Assembly (NCBI GenBank): GCA_021828925.1
Contig: JAJZCT010000067.1
Coordinates: 1 to 10,348 of the forward strand
Direction: 5' to 3'
Length of the DNA: 10,348 bases
Origin: Planctomycetota bacterium
GTDB lineage: Bacteria > Planctomycetota > Phycisphaerae > WQYP01
The position numbers were made by a program, and so were the translations under genes. Shown piece by piece: positions 1-7,100 of the stretch. Below the pieces are notes generated by a model, which had not been told where the DNA came from, searched no databases, and worked only from the letters and a program-made list of their open reading frames with translations. Numbering within the stretch: position 1 is the stretch's first letter; each line of letters opens with the position of its first letter.

Positions 1-181
1 GCTGCGCGGGGGCGGTTGGATTATCAACGCGTGCGAATTTATGGATGCGGGCAGCCGTCAGGTAACGATTGAACGCGGCGCGGCGACGGCAGTCATTGCG
101 GCCAACCGTTTTCATGGTTCCGCCCGGATCAGCAATCAGATTGGAGCCAAGGCCCGAATTGGCATGAATGCCGTTGAGTAG
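1..181 (+). CDS. C-terminus of a right-handed beta-helix (pectate-lyase-like) protein, 5' partial
   Basis: The frame from base 2 is open from the window edge to a TAG at 179-181, giving the last 59 residues of a gene that starts upstream. The peptide contains short beta-strand and turn repeats, such as GWIINACEFMDAG, QVTIERGAATAVIAANRF and ARISNQIGAKARIGMN. These resemble the last coils of secreted parallel beta-helix proteins of planctomycetes, of the kind annotated as pectate lyase or GH28-like. In this superfamily the helix binds and often cleaves acidic or pectic polysaccharides outside the cytoplasm. No catalytic residues can be assigned from so short a piece, so the enzyme activity is not known. 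The family call rests on the repeat pattern and a remembered resemblance, not on an alignment. The gene ends before the insertion-sequence relics and looks intact at its 3' end. Confidence 0.6.
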   Translation, partial: LRGGGWIINACEFMDAGSRQVTIERGAATAVIAANRFHGSARISNQIGAKARIGMNAVE

Positions 182-233
182 CGCGCCACCGCAAAATTAT
201 TTTCGGTGAGTATGGTTATTTTGCCTCTCATAA

Positions 234-259
234 CCTCGCTTTTTGATGAACCCGCGAGG
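234..259 (+). terminator. Weak stem-loop after the beta-helix gene
   Basis: CCTCGC at 234-239 pairs with GCGAGG at 254-259 across a 14-base loop, 53 bases after the stop of the beta-helix gene. The loop starts with a run of T but no T-run follows the stem, so this is only a possible terminator or transcript end structure. Confidence 0.2.
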
Positions 260-344
260 TAGACAACCGCCATCGGCACGATCCCTTCAGTTCGGGGCCG
301 GTCGAGCATATTTATGGACCTCGAGCCCGCAGTCGTATCTGACC

Positions 345-676
345 GCCCCGCAGCCCACCCGGTTGAGCTTCGAGATCATCCTCCGGCGGATGAAACGCGC
401 TCCACCGTGATGACATCCAACCGCCCGCTGGAAGACTGGGGCAAGCTGCTGGGCGATTTGCCTGCCGCGACGGCCATCTTCGACCGCTTCCTGCGCCGCG
501 CCGAGATCATCAGCATCCCCGGACGCAGTTGTAGCCCCAAGGACCGGCCCGCCAAGGACGGCCAAACCAGCCAATGCCCCGACAAAACCGAGACAGCTGT
601 TCCCGTGGAAAAAAAGCTGAAAAAGAGGCTTGTCAGCCGACCTCAAACTGAGGTATATAGCTGTCGGATTTACTGA
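345..676 (+). pseudogene. istB: IS21-family istB-like transposition helper, C-terminal remnant with frameshift
   Basis: The peptide from about 393 contains TRSTVMTSNRPLEDWGKLLG followed by DLPAATAIFDRFLRRAEIIS and GRS, which is the C-terminal signature of IstB-type AAA+ ATPases of IS21 elements. IstB proteins help the IstA transposase choose targets and are normally about 250 residues. Just upstream, in a different frame (codons in phase with 369), is FEIILRR, the part of IstB that normally precedes this block. The two halves are joined by a one-base frameshift near 385-393. The Walker A and B region is absent, so only about the last third remains and it cannot function. The frame closes at a TGA at 674-676, immediately before the terminal repeats of the element. 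An ATG at 314 gives an open frame of 120 codons, but its first part is out of frame relative to IstB. Confidence 0.75.
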
Positions 677-736
677 CTGGTTTTGAACCCTCTCAAACTC
701 GCCCCATAGTGGCTGGTTTTAACCCGCCCCGTGACA
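670..736 (+). mobile_element. Right end of an IS21-type element, with two terminal repeats
   Basis: Directly after the istB remnant there are two near-identical copies of a repeat: GACTGGTTTTGAACCC at 675-690 and GGCTGGTTTTAACCC at 711-725. The stretch ends in CCCGCCCCGTGACA at 723-736. IS21-family elements typically carry several short repeats inside each end and finish in TGACA or its complement, so the outer boundary is placed at 736. I did not find the matching left end (it would begin TGTCACGGGGCGGGTTAAAA) in the window, which fits a 5'-deleted element. Confidence 0.6.
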
Positions 737-996
737 TCATAATGAAGACATGGTGCGCAGCGCTACTATCCGGTTAAAATTGGAATGAAAAACGATTTCA
801 GCCAGTAAATATGCGGCAAACGGGATAAGAGATGAGTGTACACGATTTGAACTCCATTCGTCTAGTTATATTTCATATTTCCCCGAAAAAATGGCCTTTC
901 CAAATGTCGAAGTACACTTTACCGGACCGTAGTGGGTGCGCAGAATGGATAAATTTATGCGCCCGCTAAATAGATTAATGAATTATACTTATGTAA
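737..996. other. AT-richer gap between two IS relics, no gene seen
   Basis: About 260 bases between the IS21 right end and the IS630 fragment. All frames are interrupted by stops, and I recognise no coding remnant, RNA gene or clear promoter. It is visibly richer in A and T than the surrounding coding DNA. It could be old intergenic DNA or a further, more decayed insertion. Confidence 0.4.
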
Positions 997-1216
997 GTAC
1001 ATTTGTGGCTGCCGCCTTCGTATTCGCTGGACCTCAATCTCCATGAGAAGATGCGGTCCAGAGCCAAGGAGCTCCTGCGTTTCGCCAAGGCCTGCTTTTA
1101 CGGAGGCATTGGATCGTGTGGTCGCCACAATTTTGGAAATGTCTACGACTGTTGTGTGTGTATATGTAAGGCCGCAGCCCGCCCGGTTTTAGGTGGGTTA
1201 TTCAAGCAGCCCTTAT
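997..1216 (+). pseudogene. IS630-family transposase, C-terminal remnant with frameshift and internal stop
   Basis: The peptide LWLPPSYSLDLNLHEKMRSR from 1003 matches the end of the DDE domain of IS630-type transposases, whose usual form is LPPYSPDLNPIEKMWSK. The glutamate of that motif, the last acidic residue of the DDE triad, is still present as HEK. It is followed by AKELLRFAKA. The family similarity then continues one frame over from about 1091 as AFTEALDRVVATIL, like the usual RTxEALDxAL segment. After a TAG at 1190-1192 comes VGYSSSPY, resembling the C-terminal HCGY end. The rest of the transposase, including the first two aspartates, is missing, and a TAA lies in frame at 994-996. The fragment is therefore non-functional. 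Its last segment is in the same frame as the downstream PEP-CTERM gene, with no stop between them. Confidence 0.75.
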
Positions 1217-1234
1217 AGAGGGCAGGAGATTTTT

Positions 1235-2158
1235 ATGTTTTCCAAGGGTTTATCAATGTGTCGTGGTTCTCATGGTTCTCCCCGCTATGGCAAAGCCTCT
1301 GTTCTCCCGATGGCCATCGGGATTGTTGGGATGGCAAGCGGGACGGTGGCAATGCTGGGGCAGCCCGCCTGGGCCAGCAACATTATTTATCAGGACAGCT
1401 TTACTGGCAGCTCGACGACCCCGTTGAACGGTGCGGCGCCTACTGTGGACAATGGTCCCAGCGCCACATGGACCGCCACCGGAGGCTACGCTGCATTTGC
1501 TGACAGCGGCTATACCTCGGAAAGTAATAACGCAGGTGCCGTGGCTTATCTAAATTTCACGCCAGTCAGTGGAAACGTCTACACGTTGTCGGCGACGCTC
1601 TATACGGATACGGTATACCCAGCCAATCCCCAGTGGAATTGGCTGGCCGTTGGCTTCGTGCAAAATCCAACCACCGCCAGCGGAACCAGTTTTGTCTTTA
1701 ATAGTACGGATCCGGGTGCCATGGCTTGGGCGCAAGATTTTGCGCCAAATGCCGTTCCATATAGCGGCGGCGGCTTTGCGGCTGGCGCAGTATACAGCGG
1801 ACCCGACGGGGGCGATTCACCCTTTGTTTCGGTTTTTTCACCCCCTTCCGGCAGCAATGCCACTGCGCCTCAGGATATTTCAGTCGTACTGAATACCGGC
1901 AGCAGCGCCTGGACCTATCAGTTCTTTGATAACGGATCCGCCGTATCGGCGGTCGAGAGTTTCACGAGCAATCCGGCGATCACTGCAGTCGGATTAAATC
2001 TCCAAGGTCCCGGTAGTACCGGTGGCGGCTCCCTCGTTACCGGTCAGGTCAGCAATTTTTCGCTTACTTCGTCACCGGTTCCCGAACCGGCCAGCATCGC
2101 CTTGCTGGGTATTTGTGCAGGGGCTGTTTTGTTGCTGAAGCGCCGCCGGACGGTATAG
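1235..2158 (+). CDS. Secreted PEP-CTERM sorting-domain protein (beta-sandwich, 307 aa)
   Basis: The frame is open from a GTG at 1193, but the preferred start is the ATG at 1235. It has a good ribosome binding site (GGCAGGAG at 1221-1228, six bases away), and the extra upstream codons are the tail of the IS630 relic. Residues 1-47 form a long signal peptide: a basic start, a hydrophobic stretch and a probable cut after PAWA. The mature part (about 48-275) is rich in Gly, Ser, Thr and aromatic residues and looks like a single concanavalin or jelly-roll-like beta sandwich. The C-terminus carries VPEPAS (282-287), a membrane helix of about 15 residues and a KRRR cluster: the PEP-CTERM signal recognised by an exosortase, which is not in this window. 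In PVC bacteria such proteins are exported and often processed at the envelope. The exact role is unknown; carbohydrate binding is plausible from the fold and neighbours but not shown. It lies 83 bases upstream of the pseudopilin gene. Confidence 0.85.
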   Translation: MFSKGLSMCRGSHGSPRYGKASVLPMAIGIVGMASGTVAMLGQPAWASNIIYQDSFTGSSTTPLNGAAPTVDNGPSATWTATGGYAAFADSGYTSESNNAGAVAYLNFTPVSGNVYTLSATLYTDTVYPANPQWNWLAVGFVQNPTTASGTSFVFNSTDPGAMAWAQDFAPNAVPYSGGGFAAGAVYSGPDGGDSPFVSVFSPPSGSNATAPQDISVVLNTGSSAWTYQFFDNGSAVSAVESFTSNPAITAVGLNLQGPGSTGGGSLVTGQVSNFSLTSSPVPEPASIALLGICAGAVLLLKRRRTV

Positions 2159-2170
2159 GAATGATTGGAT

Positions 2171-2200
2171 GGCCAATATGTATGAGGCTATATATTGGCC
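2171..2200 (+). terminator. Stem-loop between the PEP-CTERM and pseudopilin genes
   Basis: GGCCAATAT at 2171-2179 pairs perfectly with ATATTGGCC at 2192-2200. A G-T, a T-A and an A-T pair can extend the stem inward and leave a small loop. The sequence after it (CTCCTCTTT) is pyrimidine-rich but not a clean T-run. It sits 12 bases after the PEP-CTERM stop, so it may terminate or attenuate transcription or protect the 3' end of the first message. Confidence 0.5.
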
Positions 2201-2241
2201 CTCCTCTTTGCATCCTCTTACCCTAAAAAAGGAAATAAACC

Positions 2242-3138
2242 ATGAAACGTCATGGATTCACTTTAGTTGAGCTTCTGGTGGTGATTTCCATCGTTGTTAT
2301 ACTGATCGCGCTGCTGTTGCCGGCATTGGCCAGGGCTAAGCGATTGGCGGAAAGGATCCAGTGTGCTTCCAATCTCCATCAGATTGGCACCGCCCTGCAT
2401 GAGTACGCCAATGAAAATAGCGGGCAATATCCGATGACCGATATGTGGACTTACCCGTTTTGCAACTCCGCGATTTTTCCCAATGAATCCTATCCCGTGG
2501 CGGGCCTTGGCATGTTGTTTTATGACTCTTTCGGAGTGGCGAACAACCAGATGGTCAATCCCCGTCCCGGCATCTTTAGTCCGACGGCAACCGGTTTAAG
2601 CGTATGTTACTGTCCGGAACCAGGCTCTGGCATCAGCCAGCAATATGAGCTTCCACTGTCGGGGCATCCAGTGCGAGGTCAAACAACAACTTACAACGCG
2701 CAGGGATTTGTCACCCAATGGTGGTTCTCACTGGGTTATTCCTACTGGGTCGATGCCGGAATTGATTACAAGCCTGCTTATGATGCTGGCGCTGTGCTAT
2801 ATGGTAAGCCATCCACACCTTCGGGTACCATGAATAACGGGAACTTGGGTGCTTGGACATTCATCAACGCCGACCCGAGCCATGAGCCGGCACTGAATCC
2901 GCAATCCGGTCCCGGCTCGCTTCTGGTGACAGATAACGCCTTATTCGCCGGTCCCCGCGCCTCAGTCGGCTTGGTGGACTACTGGGTGCCTGGAGCGAAT
3001 TCGAACCATGTGGATGGTTCCATGGGTAGTCTCCCCGTCGGTGAACATGAACTTTACAACGATGGTTCTGTACACTGGGTGCCGATGTCCAACATCAAGG
3101 TGCGTTTTTTTGGTGCTGGTATCTATTTTGGGTGGTAG
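2242..3138 (+). CDS. Pseudopilin-like protein with prepilin-type N-terminal cleavage/methylation domain (298 aa)
   Basis: The start at 2242 is supported by AAGGAA at 2229-2234, seven bases upstream, and by the prepilin leader. Residues 1-5 (MKRHG) are the short leader, to be cut before F6 by a prepilin peptidase. The mature protein starts FTLVE, with the conserved glutamate at +5, and continues as a hydrophobic helix to about residue 35 ([19 protein letters not shown]). The segment [20 protein letters not shown] is typical of the large pseudopilin families of Planctomycetota, Verrucomicrobiota and Lentisphaerota. The C-terminal part has [14 protein letters not shown], a version of the LYxDGHV motif common at the end of these proteins. 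Family members are thought to be envelope or type II secretion-like fibre components and are often found in many copies next to polysaccharide-degradation genes. The globular domain (about 60-298) is not assigned. It probably forms a unit with the PEP-CTERM gene upstream. Confidence 0.9.
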   Translation: MKRHGFTLVELLVVISIVVILIALLLPALARAKRLAERIQCASNLHQIGTALHEYANENSGQYPMTDMWTYPFCNSAIFPNESYPVAGLGMLFYDSFGVANNQMVNPRPGIFSPTATGLSVCYCPEPGSGISQQYELPLSGHPVRGQTTTYNAQGFVTQWWFSLGYSYWVDAGIDYKPAYDAGAVLYGKPSTPSGTMNNGNLGAWTFINADPSHEPALNPQSGPGSLLVTDNALFAGPRASVGLVDYWVPGANSNHVDGSMGSLPVGEHELYNDGSVHWVPMSNIKVRFFGAGIYFGW

Positions 3139-3157
3139 CTCGCCCCGCCGCACAGTT

Positions 3158-3198
3158 GGCAGGCTTGGGGACGGATATGTCCCTTGGTGGCAGGCTTG
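3158..3198 (+). repeat. Direct repeat GGCAGGCTTG with an intervening small stem
   Basis: GGCAGGCTTG occurs at 3158-3167 and again at 3189-3198, 31 bases apart. Between them GGGAC (3168-3172) and GTCCC (3179-3183) can pair around a six-base loop. Together with the hairpin immediately downstream this makes a compact repeat-rich 3' region after the pseudopilin gene. The origin is unknown; it could be a decayed element end. Confidence 0.4.
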
Positions 3199-3209
3199 CT
3201 CACGGAAGC

Positions 3210-3239
3210 CCATAGCGAGTCTCTACAGACTCGCTATGG
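3210..3239 (+). terminator. Perfect 13-bp hairpin after the pseudopilin gene
   Basis: CCATAGCGAGTCT at 3210-3222 is exactly complementary to AGACTCGCTATGG at 3227-3239, with a four-base loop CTAC. It lies 72 bases after the pseudopilin stop. Neither strand has a T-run after the stem, so it is not a textbook intrinsic terminator. It may still end or protect the pseudopilin transcript, or it may be the inverted end of a lost small element. The pairing is directly visible; the role is inferred. Confidence 0.6.
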
Positions 3240-3526
3240 TGAAACTCCCCGTGCCATAGTGGTAAGGGTTGTATGCAACGGTTATTCCAAAACAGAAAAT
3301 ACTGTTTATTGAAAACAGAGAATGAACATCAAGCAGTCGGGTGGTCTCTCTTGAGCATGGTGGTTGCCGCTTCCGTGACGATTTTCGGGGCTAAGTGCTC
3401 CTGTTTAGTGGCGTTAGCGGCAAAGATTGCGTGTGCGACCCTGAGCACCGGTTCAAGCCTTAAATTTGCTGGAAAAAAGGAAGGGGCTCATCCCTGGCGT
3501 TGGCAGGACGTACAAAGGAGCACCCC

Positions 3527-3718
3527 ATGACCGAGAGGGTGCCACCCAGCGTGAGCCCCAGCCAGAAGATTCGGGAATTGCTGACCGCCGGCAGTGCTGG
3601 CGACATCAGGTCGGAACTTTTGAATCTGGCGGTGCGAATGACCGTGGAAGAATTCCTGGAAGCGGAAACGTCCGAGGCCGTTGGTCGCGGCAGATATCAG
3701 CGTAACGAAGCTGGCCAC
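3527..3718 (+). pseudogene. IS256-family (mutator-type) transposase, N-terminal stub
   Basis: The first 63 or so codons match the N-terminus of IS256-type transposases. The key stretch is PSQKIRELLTAGSAGDIRSE followed by VRMTVEEFLEAETSEAVGRG and RYQRNEAGHK, compared with the family pattern ...LLxEALEAEVxEFLGRxRYERxxGxRNGYRPR. Full proteins have about 400 residues with a DDE catalytic domain, which is absent here. The start codon at 3527 has an excellent ribosome binding site (AAAGGAG at 3514-3520, six bases upstream), so translation signals are intact. Similarity stops abruptly at about 3716. The frame stays open to a TAA at 4133-4135 through sequence that resembles nothing I recognise, which would give a chimeric product of 202 residues. 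The break looks like a deletion or an insertion of foreign DNA, not a simple point mutation. Confidence 0.75.
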
Positions 3719-4165
3719 AAGCAACAAATCTTCGACCAGCGCGATGCGAGGCCCGCACGGGCTCGCCAGCGGCGGCGCGAGGCAAGGCGGAACCGTGGCA
3801 CCGGATGCCGTGCAGATGCATCGGCCCAGTCACGATTGCATGGAACGGGTGTTATGTGCATATTCAAACAAGGCAGTAAAGCGGACGCGAGCTACGGAGG
3901 CATCCGCCTCGCCAGGGATAGATGGCTGGATAGGCGACGAATGAGCGTCGTGGAAATTGTCGGCGGCAGGACGCCGACGACAACTTCCCATATTCTGAGC
4001 CTCTTCCTCATGCCGCGTAAAATGCAACCGCCCGAACACCAAAGTCTGTCAGGCATTCGGACTCATTCTCCCATTCACGCTGAACCGATACAGGCAGCAT
4101 CACGATCCGTCATGCCGAGGCAGGCGGTCGGGTAAAAATTAATTCTGGTTTCAGGATTTACGGAA
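3719..4165. other. Stretch of about 450 bases without a recognisable gene
   Basis: It lies between the IS256 stub and the GH38 gene. Open frames exist on both strands but their products are rich in Arg, Ala and Pro with no family pattern, as expected for chance frames in GC-rich DNA. It includes three small hairpins at 3897-3978 (listed separately). I see no clear sigma-70 promoter for the GH38 gene, although the last 35 bases, from about 4131, are richer in A and T. Confidence 0.4.
3897..3978 (+). repeat. Three consecutive small hairpins
   Basis: GAGGC-ATCC-GCCTC at 3897-3910, CGACG-AATGAG-CGTCG at 3935-3950 and GTCGGCG-GCAGGA-CGCCGAC at 3959-3978 follow one another in a stretch with no gene. 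Each stem is perfect but short (5, 5 and 7 bp). Such stems also arise by chance in GC-rich DNA, so function is uncertain. Confidence 0.35.
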
Positions 4166-7100
4166 ATGAAATATTCAATTGTCAAAAGTATGATTTGTAT
4201 TGCGGTAGTTGTCATTGCTCGCGGGATATCGCCATGTCATGCGGCTGTAAATGGTCACCTGTTGTGGCACATTGGAACACCCGGCCACAGCGACGCCGGT
4301 TTTGCACTGGCCCCCAATCTCTGGCAACAGTATGCACGATGTCCGGGTTATACCATCGGGCCGAATAATGCGCCGACACATTTATCCACTATCCATCCAC
4401 ATTATGGCAATCACGATCCCTGTTACGTTGTTGGCCTTTCCAAGCAATCCACATGGCCTTACGTACTTCCGGGACCGGCCGATATATGGGCTGGCTATTA
4501 TGGCCCGTACCACGATTGGTCCGGAGGCTTACGCCATGTTGGCCGCATCGCATTTCAACTGCACGTGGCCGCACGGAAGGGTACGGCCTGTTTGGCCATC
4601 GATCTGATTGACACCGCCGCACACAATCCCCCTCTGGTGTCCGTGGCCGTTAATGACCACGCCGTTAAAAAGCAACTACCGCCGGGCGGCGGTAACGCTT
4701 CGCTAAACGGCAATCTCTTCGCCGCCAAACCATATCTCTGGCGGATCAATTTTCCAGCAGACTGGCTGAGACGCGGAAATAATCTTGTTACGATTCGCAC
4801 GCTTCGTGGAAGTTGGATGATTTTTGGTGCCATCCAGTTGTTTGCGCCAAAAGACACCACGCTTCAAAAACCTACGGGAGCGGCCCTGCTCAGCGCCCGC
4901 TGGGACAACGTGGCCCTGGCGCGATCCGGCTCCGGCCAGGCCATGCAGACGCTGCGATTGCGACTGTTCCGCAGCAAAGCACCGGAATTGCTCCAAGTGC
5001 GGATCGGCGATGCAGAACCCATCGCGATTCATTGCGACCCCGGCATGCACACGATTCGCTTATCGGTCCCTCCGGTGCGCCACGCTGAGACCCCGGACAT
5101 TGAATTGATCGCCGATGGAAAGACCATATCCACACTGGCTGCGGTACGCAGGCCGGTACCGCATCGGACAATTTATGTTCTGCCGCATTCGCATGTTGAT
5201 ATCGGCTATCTATTTTACCAACCCGTGGCGATTCATGACCACCATGTCTACATTAATGAAGCGCTTAAATTAATCAAACGCACCGCCTCTCTGCACGCAG
5301 CCTCACGGTTTAAGTGGAATATTGAAAGCATGATTGAGGTCGACGGCTATCTCAAAGGTTTTGAGCATGCCTCGCCCATGCTAACCGCCGGGTTTATCAA
5401 TGCGGTACGCGCAGACACAATGGCGCTTGACGGCACATATTGCAATGAGTTGACTGGCCTGTGTCGGCCCCAGGAACTGATTTCATGGCTGGACTATGCC
5501 CACCAATTGCGTGTGCGTTACGGATTGAAAATTAATTCAGCCATGCTGTGCGATGTGCCCGGCGTGACTTGGGGGGCTGTGCCGGTGCTGGCCGATGCCG
5601 GCATTAAATATTTTCTCTGGGGGCCGAACGGAATTACGCATGTAGGGTTTGAAAATAATTTCAATGGACGGGCATTCTATTGGTTGTCACCTTCCGGAAA
5701 ACAAAGGATCATGGTCTGGCAAGAGGCTAATCAGAATTATTGTTCGCCGTGGTTTACCGTGGCGGATATTCGCCCGTGGCTCCACTGGTTTGCCGCGGGA
5801 CATCCCCATTTTCCCTATTCGATTATGTACGTTATGGAAGGAGTCGACAGCGCGCCGCCGCCGAAGTATCTCCCGGCGCTGATTACGCGATGGAATAAAA
5901 CGCATGTCTGGCCGCGATTGGTTATCAGCACAGTGAATCATGCTGAGCAAAAGTTTGCCGCGCAATACGGTCAATCGATCCCATCTTATCGTGGAGACTA
6001 CAACCCATACTGGGAGGATGGGGCGGCCAGCACGCCTCGCATCACCCGAATTAACCGCAACGCCACGGAGAAAATCGCCCAGGCGCAGATGCTCTGGGAT
6101 ATGCTTGATGCATTGCAATACCCCCAGAGGGTTTTCAGCAGCGCGTGGCGGGATGCGTTGATGTATGACGAACATACTTGGGGCGCGCCCGATTCCTGGA
6201 CGCATCCGCGCAGCAAATTCGTTACGGAACAATGGGCATGGAAAAGACGCTACGCCACGCGTGCCATGTTTCAGGCCCGTTGGCTTACGACCCAGGCCGT
6301 TCGAAACATCGCAGACCAGCATCCCACATCCACTATTGCCGTGTTCAACACATGCTCTTGGCCCCGTACCGGCTTGGTGATACTTTCCGCAAAACAAAGC
6401 ACCGCCGGCAATCTGGTGCGCAGTGAATCCTCAGGTCAGCCGGTTCCATCCCAGCGGCTGACCAATGGATCATTGGCCTTTCTGGCCAGAAATATTCCCG
6501 CGATGTCATCGGCGACGTTCTCCATTTCTCCCGGCAATGCACGCCCCCCCCTTCATCCCGTTTCAGTGAATCGATCCGGCACGCAATTGAAAACCGGCTC
6601 TATGACAGTTGACATCGACCCCTCCACAGGTGCGGTGAAGCGATGGTTGGTCGCGGGATTGACGAGGAATCTGGTCAATGCGCGCAATCCAGTGTGTCGC
6701 GGCCTCAATGATTATCTCTATGTATTGGGCCCCAATAACAAGAATGTGCAACATTCCGGAATCCCCAAACTTACGGTTATCAATCGCGGGCCGCTGGTGG
6801 CGTCGGTGCGGCTGGTGTCCTCCGCGCCGGGTTGCAACTCTCTGGCCCGCAGCATTGAAGTGGTGGCGGATGAACATCGCATTAATTTTACCGACTCTCT
6901 GAATATGGTTCCGGCTTATCCACATGAGGAAGCGGTCCACATCGGCTTTAACATCAATGTTCCCGGAGAAACCATACGCATGGACACACCGTGGGCGGTG
7001 GTGAATCCGCGTAAAGACCTGATTCCAAATTCCAACAATAATGTGTTCCCAGTCTGCCGATGGGTGGATGAATCGGGCAAGGGCATGGGCGTCACTCTGG

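Larger units (their letters stand above)
3139..3526. other. Intergenic stretch with repeats and a strong hairpin, no convincing gene
   Basis: These 388 bases lie between the pseudopilin and the IS256 stub. They contain a repeated decamer, a small GGGAC/GTCCC stem and a 13-bp hairpin (listed separately), and overlapping AAAACAG/CTGTTT motifs at 3289-3318. An 85-codon frame from 3273 has a hydrophobic middle but overlaps the transposase start, lacks a clear ribosome binding site and resembles no family I know, so I do not call it a gene. Confidence 0.4.

Noticed and set aside
287..646. A 119-codon frame on the minus strand over the istB remnant
   Set aside because: The plus-strand frame gives a clear IstB C-terminal signature; the minus frame has no family resemblance and is an antisense shadow.
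769..783. CCGGTTAAAATTGG, resembling an IS21 left-end repeat
   Set aside because: It lies outside the right end, lacks the TGTCA terminus and is not an inverted match to the repeats at 675-725.
3300..3318. LexA-like pattern TACTGT...ACAG
   Set aside because: The half-sites CTGT and ACAG are separated by nine bases instead of eight, the match is to a proteobacterial consensus, and no SOS gene follows.
3273..3530. An 85-codon plus-strand frame with a hydrophobic middle after the pseudopilin
   Set aside because: No good ribosome binding site, no family resemblance, and it overlaps the well-supported IS256 start.
5687..6397. A 236-codon minus-strand frame inside the GH38 gene
   Set aside because: It lies opposite the conserved GH38 core and its product is rich in Arg with no domain pattern.
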